Part shown: piece after piece, positions 32,831 to 44,800 of the stretch
How positions within the stretch are numbered: position 1 is the stretch's first letter
How the letters are laid out: each line of letters starts with the position of its first letter
From: Symbiodinium natans
Taxonomy: Eukaryota > Sar > Dinophyceae > Suessiales > Symbiodiniaceae
Reading direction: 5' to 3'
DNA length: 62,000 bases
Assembly: GCA_905221605.1 (NCBI GenBank)
Contig: CAJNDS010001702.1
Coordinates: forward strand, 387,934-449,933
The notes under the pieces: generated by a model
Databases searched by the model: none
What the model was told of the DNA's origin: nothing
Seen by the model: only the letters and a program-made list of their open reading frames with translations
Translations under genes and position numbers: made by a program

Positions 32831-35800
32831 CTGGAGATTTCGCAGGGGGACGAAGGCCACTTCGTTAAGAAATGCTGCCTTCAACTATAGGATGTAGCAT
32901 GAAGGAACAATGAACACCCCTGCCCCTAGGCATCATCCCCTTCAGATGCCGAGCCACTGGCTTAGACATCCCTGAAACCCTAGAACCCCAAAACCCTCTA
33001 CCCCCTCAAACCCTAAACGGCCCTAAACCCTTAAACCCAAGAACCCTGAGACCCAAAAACCCTAAAAAGCCTGTAGGCTTCCGGACAGCCGGGGTTCGGG
33101 TAGGCCTCGGGTGTAAACCTTGTGAACCCTGGATGTAAGCTCAAACGCCCAAACCCTTCTAAGCCCTTGAAAAACCCGAGTAGATCTCCATATTCTCCAT
33201 TATTTCTAACCCTAAAACCCCAAACCCTGGGAGGCCTCGAGAGAGGCGAGCACCGCCTCCTTCAGAAAGACCTGGCAGGACACTTGAGCATCACCGCCTC
33301 TTTTCAAACTAGAGCTTAGGGTTCAGGGTTGTCTACTAGACCCAAAAGTAACGTAGGAATACATAAAGGGCGCCCTTTTGGTTCAACTAGGGGCTTGTAA
33401 GGGAATGTAAACCCTGAGAAAAGGGAGTAAGGGCCCACTCCGGGTCCGAGCTATCTAAGTTCATGGCAATTCCATGAGGAGGGCCGTAAATCCGCGCACC
33501 CCGCTCGTCATGTGTTTCCGATGGCCTCGAGATCCTGGAACCTTTGGTCCTTGCAGAGGACTAGGATGGTTGGGCTTGCGGGTGCAAGGGAAGGTCACTA
33601 AAGCAGGGTAAAGGTTGTAGGGATAGTCCTTGCACGACAGCTGCTGAAAATGTTCGTACTGCACGACTACATGTGGTTCCTCAGACGCAAGGGAAAGCCC
33701 AAGCAGACCTAAACTCCCTGGCCCTAAAAAAACACGTTAGGTTGTAGGTTTACGACTTAGGGGTGTAGGATTTAGGATGTCGGAGTATAGGGTTCGAAAA
33801 GCCCTGAACCCTAAAGGCCTAGCTCTAACTCCAAACACGACTTCTGCTCCAATTCGGGCCTGGCCTTGTTGGTCCTCAGTGTCGCAACCAGAGTCCAAAC
33901 AGGGCATTTGGATGTTTTAGGTCATCTTGGAAGGTGTAAAGCTGCAGTTGGGCAGCCTCTCTCTATTCCTAGGCTACGTGGGATCCCAGTGTAGGGTTCT
34001 TGAAATCTGGGCAGTTCACAAACCCGATAAGCATGAACTCCTAAACCTGAAGCCCCAAACCTCTCAACCCGAAGCCCCCAGCTGCTAGCCCACAAAATGG
34101 GGTCTAGGGTTTAGGGTTTTAGGTTTAAGGTTCAGGGTTTAGGGTTTAGGGTTTAGGCCCCAAAACAGATGGAAAGCCTCAAATAATGGGGTCTTGGGCC
34201 CTTAAGGTTAGATGCAAATTTGTGCCGAGGCAGGTTGTGACTATAAAAACGAACACCCAAGATGAATACCACCGAGCCCGCAGATCAAGTTAACTGGCAG
34301 AAGCAGTGTCAGCTTCATGGCCACAAGCAAGCAAGTCATGAACAAAAAGTGCTGGATGCCTTTGTCTGTGCTTCGCCATGCACACATCATCAGCGACAAG
34401 GCTTCCCACAGCAGAAAATGACCTAGGGGCAAATGTAAGCCCAGGCACACAGCGTGAATCCTCACAGCCATGCTGGCTCCTCCACCCGTTGCCTCCGCAC
34501 CCCGGGCAACATCGCGCCATCCACGGCGCAAAGTGTCGACGCAGCTCGCTGAAAAGCTTGCTGCCGTGTGCTTTAGCGCACCATGGACAGGCGAAGCACG
34601 GCGAGGAGCCCACTTACCCTAAACCCGAAACCCTAAAACCCCAAAACCCGTTTGCATGGAAGGCCCTGGACAAGCTCTGCAGGCAGGTACCGGACGAGGG
34701 AATTTGCCTTAGGCCTTAGGGTCTATGAGGGTTCAAGTAGGGTTAGAAGTACCCTGAATAAGGTTGTAACCATATAACCATAAACCGTAAACCCTAAACC
34801 CTAAATCCAAGTAGGGTCTTGAGTCTTGGGGCTTAAGGCTTACGGGTCCCAAATTCCTGCCAGGAGTCCCCAGCACGGCCCTTGGTGGCGGCTCTTTGGG
34901 GGGCTTTCAAGGGTTTTGAAGGGTGCGGGAGTTTAGGGTTTAGGGTTTAGGGTTTAGGGTTTAGGGTTTAGGGTTTAGGGTTTAGGGTTTAGGGTTTAGG
35001 GTTTAGGGTTTGGAGTTTAGGGTTTGGGGTTAGGGTTTAGGCTTTGGGGCTTAGGGCTTAGGGTCTAGGGTTTAGGGTTTCGGGTGTGCGGTTGTGTTTG
35101 CATTGAGGCGGTCAGTTTGCTGCTTTCACTTTGGGGCGCTGTGGGAGCTTCCTTCAGCGAACCTCGCAGGGCTTCGACACACCTAAGATCGCACTGATAC
35201 TTGGAGGTTCGTTATGGTACTTAGACGTATAAGTAGGGAATCTACGGATATAACCTTTAGGGTACTAATAACCGTACTTGTAGGTACACGCGAACCTCGA
35301 AGTAAGGTTCAGGGGAACCCGGGCTTGGGATTGGTTGGGCGCTTGACGTGATCGGCTGAACAGGCATTCGCAAGCTGATTTCCCGACCCAAACCCAATAC
35401 CAGAGAAACCCTAAACCCGAAACCCTAAACCCTAATCCCTAATTGAAGCCTAAACCCCAAGCCTAAAAATCATGCAAGCCACTTCTCCTCCTAGGCAACA
35501 TGGGGGGTTGGGCGCTTGCGGTGCCTCTCTTGTCATCGACACAATATGGGTTCAAGGTACCAACAAACTTCGTTTTTAGGGTTTGAGGGCCTTCTCCTAG
35601 CAGTCCTGAATAGGGATTATTATAGGGGGTACTATAATCCCGATCAAGGACTGTTAGAACAAGGGTGAACATCCCAAGGTTGAGTTAGGGTTTCAGGTTT
35701 AGGGTTTAGGGTTTAGGGTTTTGGGTTTTGGGTTTAGGGTTTAGGGTTTAGGGTTTAGGGTTAGGGTTTAGGGTTCAGGGTTCAAGGCTGAGGGTTGCTG

Positions 35801-38800
35801 CAGGTTGCAGGGTTTCTCAGGGTCGGCATGTCTTTGTCTGCCGGGCTGAAGGCTCATCGGTTTTCCGGACGAAAAAGGGGCCACAACTAGGGCCCTAACC
35901 CTAAACCCTAAACCCTGAACCCTAAACCCTAAACCCTTAACCCTGAACCCTGAACCCTGAACCCTAAACCCTAAGCCCTTAACCCTAAACCCTAAACCCT
36001 AAACCCTCCCTCTTCAACGTTCATCTTGTCAGGCCCGGCGGCCCGGCGCCCTCAACAGAGGCCAGCCGCAGGAGGGCGGACGATGTCCGCTTTGCGTCGC
36101 CTGGGGGTTTCGGGTTTAGGGCTTAGGGTTTAGGGTTTAGGGTTTAGGGTTTAGGGTTTGCGGTTTAGGGTGTGGGGTTTAGGGTTTGGGGTTTGGGGTT
36201 TAGGGTTTCTCAAACCCAAGCACTGCTCAAGGCAAAGCACTCGCGGCTTGATCGAATTTCAAGCCCACTCTGTGCCAAAACTGACAAGGCGTTGGGGCCA
36301 TAAGGGTTCATAGATTGGGGTTTAGGGTTTAGGGTTTAGGGTTTAGGGTTTAGGATTAAGGTTTAGGGGAATAGGGTTTGGGGTTTAGGGTTTCGGGTTT
36401 AGGATGAAGATTTAGGGGCGTAGGGCGTGCGTGGGGTTGAGGCCCCCCCACCCCAGGCTTCGAGTAAGAATTTGCTAGGAGGGACACCTACAAGGGACCA
36501 TATTTCCCCCATTCCTTCTACACGAAGCCCAGCCAGCCCTGCCCCGCCCGCCCGCCCCGCACAAAGTGCCAATCCCTGCAACCCTTAAGGCCTAAATCCC
36601 TAAACCCAAACCCCGAAACGGGGTGGGGTTGCTGCACTCTGCATACCTACCACGGTTCCTCCTTTCGTCTGTCAACAATGTCGGGGGGGCTTAGGGTTCA
36701 GGGCCTTAGAGATTAGGGTTTAGGGTTCCGAAAATACGGGTAGGGCCTTTTGGGGTTGCTTGAAAATCCTTGTCTGGGGGCTGGGAAATTCCCCCAAAGT
36801 TCCAGCCTTCCTCTATGTTCGGCAGACCGCGCTGACCGTACCTGAGTCTTTCTTGGGGCCTAGAGGCACAGGGGTTTCTAAGGTTCAGGGGCAAAAAAGG
36901 GTGGGTTTAGGGTTCTAGATGGTTCTAGGGCTTCGGGCTTAGAGAGGGGTGGTGAGTTCCTTGCTTCCAAGCCGAAGATCCCGGAGGAGAGCCGCCCTTC
37001 CCTACGAGAAACTGGACAAAGTTTGAGGGATCTGTTTGAGAAACAGTCAGTCTTGGCCTGATACGCCTGCTTCGAACGAGGCTTAGGGTTTAGGGCTTAG
37101 GGTTTAGGGTTTGGGGTTTGGGGTTTAGGGTTTAGGGTTTAGGGTTTACGGGTTAGGGTTTAGGGTTTAGGGTTTAGGGTTTAGGGTTTAGGGTTTAGGG
37201 TTTAGGGTTTAGGGTTTAGGGTTTAGGGTTTAGGGTTTAGGGAGCTAGCGTGGATTTGGGGGGGGGTTAATGCGGAGGGGTTCGCTGAGTCAGGTCTGAA
37301 GGTTAGGGGTCTGAGGGTTGCGGGTTGTAGTATGTCAGGGTGCTGCACAGGTCCAGCTCCAGGTACCGAGCTTAGGGTTTGGAACTCGAGACGTCGTGCA
37401 ACCCAAAGACCAGTCTACGAGCGCCTCTTCGTGAAGCACAGTAAAACGGCAAACGGCGAAACCCTTGATCAGAAACCACGCTAAACCCTATACAAGCCCT
37501 AAACCCGAAACACACCTCTGCATGTTTGCCGGAAAGATCCGGAAAGGCATGCGTGCGGAACAGGGCCCAGCTGCTTTTCGAGCCGGGTTGCTGGCGTTTT
37601 CTGATCGGGGCCCCGCTGGTGTTGTTTTGTTTGTGCTATAGGGTTTAGGGTTGAGGGTTTAGGGTTTAGGGTTTAGGTAAAAGCCAAGCAGCAGGAGGCG
37701 AATGCAACGGAAGCGGTGCACGAACTCCTGGCACAGGACGCACGAACCCACAGCAGCCATATCCCTTGGGATGTTCCCCCTGATACTCACAGTCCTTACT
37801 AGGGATTCGAATACGGGGGTGCTATAATCTCTACTAAGAACTGCTCGCATGATGTCAGCTATATCCCGCCAGAATCTGAAGCCCCTTCACCATCCAAAAG
37901 CCGGATCCGAAGTAACCTGAAACCCTAACTGCCTAAACTCTAAACCCTAAACCGCAATGACGCAGTGAAGCCCAAAATCTCAACGAGAGAAGAAGCGCGG
38001 ACTTCTCTCGACGGGATCGACTCGAGTGTCTTAAACTTTAGGGCTTGAAGCCCTACACCCCAAAACATAACTCCAAACCCGAAACCCGGAACCCTGAGCC
38101 CTGAAGCCCTTAAACCCGTAAACCCTTAACCCTCATGCTTTAGGATGTTCAGGTTAGGCGTTTTTTGGCTTAGGGTTGCGGACTTCGAGACGCAGGGTTC
38201 CAGTTCAGGGCGGCTGAGGAGAGTGTAGGGGGTTCAGGGAGGTTAAGGGGGGCTGAGGGGGGCTTACGGGGGTTTAGGGGGTTAGGGGGGGCTTAGGGCC
38301 TTAGGGGTCGGTTTTCAGGTAGGTGCCTCGAGTTGTTTGACCATTGGGGCTTTGGGGCAGATCAAGCCCGAAGCAGGTTCCGATACTGACCCAACCTGAG
38401 AAGCCCGCGACGCCCGCCACGGAAAAGAAAAGACACCCTCGACACCCTTAGCGGCGGTTCAGGGGTCAGAGTTTAGGGTTTATAGGATTTGCAGCCCCTA
38501 AACCCTAAACCCTAAACCCTGAACCCTAAACCCTAAACCCTAAACCCTAAACCCTAAACCCTAAGCCCTAAGCCCTAAGCCCTAAACCCTAAACCCTTAC
38601 CCATTCGGCTGCCTCAAAGCGAAGCCGCGCTGCAAAGCCTTGCTTTCGGATGCGCACTGCCTCGAGAACACCACCTTGGAGGGTTTAGGGTTTATAGGGT
38701 TTAGGGTTGGAGGGTTTAGGGTTTAAGGTTGAGGGTTTCGGGTTGAGGGCTTTTAAGGTCTAGCTTTGAGTAACCTGAACACAAGCAGCCCCGAAAACAC

Positions 38801-41800
38801 CAAGCCGCAGCTAGAACAAACACGCATTTGCAAGTATCCCTAAACCCTCACCATGGCCCCACAACACTTCTTTCTTGAGCACCAGGTTTCTCAACCCTAA
38901 CCCCTAAACCCTAAACCCTAAACTCCTGAACCATCAGCGCGCAGGCTGACAGAGGCATACCGACCCACATGTCCCTGACTAGCCGGGGGAGAACCTGTTG
39001 GGTCTCTAACCTTTTGGAAGCCTAAACTCTAAACCTTAAACCCCAAACCCTAACCCTCAACACTAAACCCTAACCCTAAACCCTAAAGTTTTTTTCAGGG
39101 CTCCGGGCTTTGAGCCATCGAGGCCAGCAACCCTATTAAAAGAAGGCTGTTGCGAGGAAAGCCCGAGCTGCTGTAGCGCAGCTGCTCGTGCACCATGCCG
39201 GCTGTGAACGCCTGTCACGGTACAGTGTGCACACCCACTCTGTATACATTCATTCATTCATTCATTCATTCATTCATTCATTCATTCATTCATTCATGCA
39301 TTCGTACATTCGTACATTCAGACATTCATACACACATACACATATAAACCGAAGTGAATTGAGGGCTTTTCCCGGATGTCGCTCCTCGCTGCAACCTCCT
39401 GCCACCAGTGGCACAAGTTTAAGGTCATCATAGGTGGGCGTCAGGCTTCGGATGCAGGGCTAGGATTTAAGGTTTGGAGTTTAGGTTTTTGGGTTCGGGG
39501 TTTACGGAACCTGCCCCCAGGTCTGCCCCAGCTCGTGAAGCCTCCGGGGCGTTGGCGGCATTTGGCTTGATGCAACGCACCTGCAGCTGCGGCATGAATT
39601 CAGGCTGGGCTCCTTGGGATTAGGGTTTGGGGTTTGGGGTTTCGGGGCTTAGGGGTTTAGGGGTTCACCCTAAACCCTAAACCCTAAACCCTAAACCCTA
39701 AACCCTAAACCAACCCGAAACCATTTAGGAGTGTAGGAGCTTGGGCTTGCGAGCCCCCTGTGTCCAAGGTACATCGATTCCCATTCCATTCGGGCTGTTC
39801 GTCTTACAAATTGCCTCTACCCACGCTACTAGGGTCTTGGACTTAGGGTTTAGGGTTTAGGGTTTGGGGCTCTGCTCCCGCCACCCCGCCGCGAACGAGC
39901 ATCATCTGACCCACCGCCTGGCTCCACCAAGCCCCGACACAAGTCGCAACACTTCAAATCTGGATTCTTGTGTTTTGGGGCTTCTGACTTTCTGGGGTTT
40001 CAGGGACTCGGGGCCTTGGCTTAAGAAGTTAGAGCCTTGGGGCTTTGCGTGAGTTGTGCGTACAATTACCCCAAAGCACATCCCAACCTGGGTTGCTCTA
40101 ACAACAACAACATCCCATTCTAGAATCACAACCCCCCACCAACCCAACCCCCGCCCCACCCCACCCTGCCACTCCCAAGGCGCATAGTGAGTCTCTGCCA
40201 CCTGAATCTTCGCCATAAGCTCCCTGCGGCAGGGGCTGAACTAAGCTTACTCTTGATGAACCAGCAAGAAGGAAGGAGCTCAGGGGGAAATTTCTGTGGG
40301 TTTGGGCTTTCGGGGCTTTGGGAGCTTCACTTGGTTGCTTTGGAGGGGTGTTGGGCACCTATCATGATAACAATAACGGTACATTAAGGATATGAAACTT
40401 AATAGTAGTACTGAAGATAATGGCCGGGCCAGCGACAGCAGGAGCAGCAGTGGTAAAGAAAAAGCAATACAATAACGAAGAACGATCATATCAAGGATCA
40501 CCCTATTAAACGAGAGTTGCTGGCCCAGTCCATTGGAGAAGTAACTTTGCATCACATATGTAGTCTTCGAAACCAGGTCCTAAAAATGTCTTTTTTCAGG
40601 GTTTAGCGTCTGGGGGTGATAATCGTGTTCATCAGGCTTTGTTCGATGGCGACGTGTTTCTGTGCTGAGGGTTGGGGTCTTGCGTTCAGGGTTGAGGGTT
40701 CGGACTGTGGGTTTGGACGAGTTTGGGGTAGATCGGGGTTCGAAACTTGCGGATGACGGGCGGTTGAGGAACTTCTCCCCAACCCTAAGCCCCCTCAACC
40801 CGACACACCAAAACATCGACTGAAAACCGGAGCATCTCTACTTTCCACTCCTCAAACCCTGAAGGTCCAGGCCCGAAGCCCTGACCCTAAACCCCTACCC
40901 GAAGACTCTGAACCGTCATGGGTGGTTCTTGAATAAGAGGGTCCCTGTTTGTGTGCCCCCCTTAGAAGACGGCACTGTCCCTACAGTAGAAAACTGCCCT
41001 CATCAAGTCCCCAAGAAAGCCCCCCCCCCAGCCTTAGCGACCGCCGGAAGCGGAGCGTGGCCGACTTCGCCTGGCCACTTTCACGCTTAGAGCGTCTAGG
41101 ACTCAGGCTTTGGTTTTGGGGCTTTTGGGTGAGATTTAGGGTTGCCATGGTCCCCATTGGGCTGCAACTTCCGCAGCAGCCGAGCTCACTGTGCCCACAT
41201 AGGAGCCTCCGAGGCCCAAATCAAAGCACAAATCCGCCATCTCTGTCCACCCTGCCCAGAAAATCCGTCGGGGGGTCGGGGGGTCGGGGGGGTCGGGGGG
41301 TCAGGGGGTCGGAAGGTCGGAGGGGTCGGGGGGGTCGGGGGGGTCGGGGCGGGGGGTCTGCGGGTTCAGGAGCTGGGCTGATGCCTCTTGGCGTCTCTGG
41401 GGTTTGGGATTCCGAGTTGCCTCCATTCATCTTCTCCTCCCGTCCGCTTCCTGCCTCTAACTTGCCAGTTTCCGCAACTTATGATCAACCCTAGGCTGCA
41501 CACCAAACCCGAAACCCGAAAACGCTGCAGCCAAAATCATCAGCCCAAACATCCTCAGCTCTAAAATCCTCACCTCCAAAACCCAAACCTCCAAACCAAA
41601 GCGAAACTTCGCGGGCGAAGTCCGCGGCCCTTGTCGTCGCTCGACGCTACTGTGACAACTGCTCCAACCCGGCCTTGTTCTACGCGATCGAGAATAATGA
41701 TACTGATATTGAAGTTCTTATAACAATGTAAAAGACACAAGAATAACGTAGTATCACAATGAAAAATAGTATGCTACTGTGAAATCCCAGTTCGTGTTCC

Positions 41801-44800
41801 ATTCTCATTCTGGGGGCTCTGAGTCTGGAATTCCCGGCTGAAGATTGAAAACCCGAAAGCAAACCCCACATGTCGTGGTTCCTGCTACAGCAAGCTCACG
41901 TGAACCCAAACTCTAAGCTCCCGAAGCGCGAAAGCGGTGAAAAAAAAAAACAAAACACCCTTCGTGTTGTTGCAGTCTTGCATTTGATATTGTACTACTA
42001 CGAAACTTTTCGATTGTTCAAACGATCCTGAAGGCCCATCCGATTTGTCTGGGGTTCCACTTGGATGGACCCTGGGGTGTCTCAGGGGTTTTAGGAACCT
42101 ACTTCAAACGGGTTCAGGGTTTAGGGTTTAGGGTTTAGGGTTTAGGGTTTAGGATTTAGGGTTTAGGGTTTTGGGTTTTGGGTTTTGGGAACGAATTCAG
42201 AGTTGGTCACTGAGGAGGCCCCCCCGAAAGTAGGGTTTCAGGCCCTGGGGTCCGCAACGACGGGCCTGGACCCCCTTTGGCGATGTGGGGGCGGCCTGCA
42301 AGAGCAACCGAGGCACGTGCCCCTGGGGTGCCCTAAACCCTAAACCCTAAACCCTAAACCCTAAAACCCTAAACAGACTCGCCCCTGTCTAGGACTCGGT
42401 GTTTAGGGTTTGATGAGGCTGCAGACTGGGGGCTTCGGCTTTTGGGATTTAGGGCTTAGTTTTGGGTTCAGGGTCTATAGGGTAACCCTCCAGGAAAAGA
42501 GCCTACCGGAGTTGAAAGGGTCTTGCTCTTGGGGCCCCTTAACTGGCTGGTTCTTGGTCGGGAATGAGGGAATGAGGGCCCTATATAGTCCCTTAAAGGG
42601 TAAATATAGGGCCCTCATTCCCTCATTCCCAACTAAGAACCAGGAAGTTAAGGCCAGAGCGGGCTTTGGTGGGCCTTTTTTGAAGAGCTCAGCTTGAAGA
42701 AGCAGGGGCCCTAAATGAGGGGGTCAGGACGGTCCACGTTTCGAAAGGACCTTTTTCAAGTATGCCAGGAGAAAGACGACCTAGAAGCCGACCCAGTGCA
42801 GAACAGCAAAGCACGCACTCCAAAGCGCAATTTTAAGCCCCTACGGGTGTGGCCTCTTCCCCCCAAGCCTATAACGCCTAGCAGCAGGGGATGCCGCAAC
42901 GTGAACAAGGCAGCCTCTGATCCAAAAACTTCAGGCTCGGGAGGTCATTGAGGCGCTTGCATACCCCCCAGGCTTTGAAGGTGAACCCCCCTAGGGCTTA
43001 GGGGTTTGGGGTTTAGGGTTTAGGGTTTAGGGTTTAGGGTTTAGGGTTAGGGGTTTAGTGCCCAAGGGCTCCTAAGGGTTTTGGGGCTTCGGGTCTTGGA
43101 GTTTGCCTGGCCCCGGATTCGTGGCGCCAAACGTCGCAGTAGAGGCAGCGACGAGGACGTCAGGAGATCTGGCGTGGCAGATTCGGGCCCCGGCCATACC
43201 CGTAAGGACTCATGGTAGCAACCTCCCAGATTGTTAGGGCTTCTCAAGATGTAGGTATGATAAGCCCAGCAACCCAGGAAACGGTATCTGTTGTTGCTTC
43301 ACTTGGTTGACAAGGGATCCTAACCCCCAGGAAAGCGAGCAATATCACAAGCATGCTGCTTCAAGGCTCATGAAGGTTCATGGGTCCTTGTCAGTGGGAT
43401 ATATAAGGCTCCCAAATGAGGTCGCGACCAGCGAGACTGTGGTTGCTGAACATGCCCCCATTAACCATTGAAGCTCTGAACCCTAAACCCCTAAACCCTA
43501 AACCCCAAACCCTAAACCCCAAACCCTAAACCCCAAACCCTAAACCCTAAACCCTAAATCCTAAACCCGAGGAATCGCCTATGACGCCGTCGGACGGAGG
43601 CCGCTCGGCATTCCTCGGCTGGGGTGGAGAACACGTCAGTCGAATGTTTAAAGTTTAGGGTTTAGGGTTTAGGGTTTAGGGTTTAGGGTTTAGGGTTTAG
43701 GGTTTAGGGTTTAGGGTTTAGGGGTGCTGAACAGCTTCATTGGACACACCTACTGGAAACACCTATCGTTTTAAGAGGTTGATGGCTACTTGGAGGTTCT
43801 GGGAGTACTTACAAGTAGGGTGATAAAGTGAGGTAACTATGGCAAGAACATGCAACAAAAAAAAGCTTCATTCAGGGTACTCTTAACCGCACTTATAAGC
43901 ACAGATGCGCCCTACTGTAAAGTAGGGTTTGCTGAGATGCAGCGGATTTGGGGATGTAAAGAACTGTTATCGGCTATTTCGGGTTGTATAAAAGGAAGGA
44001 CCTACAGAATCTAAGAACCATTTCCAAATCAACCCAGTTTAGGGTCTTGAGTTTTCGGGTTTCAGGTTAGGGTCTGGGGGTTTGAGGTTTGGGGTGTGGG
44101 GTTTGGGGATTAGGCTTCAGGGTCTTCTAGTCTAAGCACCGTCTGAGGCCTGGCAGCCTCGCTGCGGAATTGTGGGACTAGTTGGAGTGCGTCGCGTACC
44201 CGCGCGTGTAGTTTCAGGCACTTTTGGCACTTTTTCGGGGTGGGGGGGGGGGGGGGGGGGGGGGGGGTGGGGGGGGATAAGAACGTCATTCATATTGCGT
44301 CCATGCGCAAAAGACTGGTGTGTTTTTACAGCGTGTTCGCCTCTTTGTACAACATGCTGCACAAGGATGTGGAACAATCACAAGCGCCCATGCCTTTCGC
44401 GACCGTGCCCAAAAACACCGGTATTTTACAGCGTTTTATGCCCAAAACACTGATGTTTTTTACAGCGTTTTCGCCTCTTTGTACTACATACTGCACAAGG
44501 ATGTGGAACAAGAAAATCTATCACAAGCGTCCATGCCTTCGCGACCATGCCCAAAAACACTGGTATTTACAGCTTTTCTGCCCAAAACACTGGTATTTAC
44601 GGCGCTACCCTGCAAGAAAAAACCCTCAACATAAAACTCATGACCCGGCCTTCCACTCCGAAGTCTCTACCCAATAAATACAGCGAGAGTCACTTCACGA
44701 AAACTACTGTAGCTAATTAGGCGAATAGCATGCCCCCCAAAAATAGACAAAGTTTTCCTCTACTGCTGAAAACCCACGCCTGCTTATGTTTTCGGCATGT

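Larger units (their letters stand above)
30660..33200 (-). other. Intron space around the IQ exon
   Basis: CCCTAAA array 30652-30720, TTTAGGG arrays 31079-31180 and 31916-32055, poly-C tract, a foldback copy, and two stretches sharing GGTCCG(G)AGCTATCTAAG (32459; also 33444). An island at 31915-31840 is open on the minus strand but unassigned. Confidence 0.4.

Noticed and set aside
36740-37620. Further converter exons near 37.4, 37.0 and 36.8 kb (for example FTVLHEEALVDWSL)
   Set aside because: Each has some hydrophobic or basic pattern, but none is needed: exons 18 to 21 join in phase without them.
38349-38387. Converter-like exon LGQYRNLLR
   Set aside because: It resembles RYRxL, but EFVHRFRC at 37.7 kb fits phase and sequence better after exon 17.
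40611-40670. Myosin-like exon KHVAIEQSLMNTI
   Set aside because: It resembles the SLxxLMxTI helix, but exon 13 (41033-41070) and exon 14 (40184-40223) already join in phase through it; inserting this piece breaks the frame and duplicates the helix.
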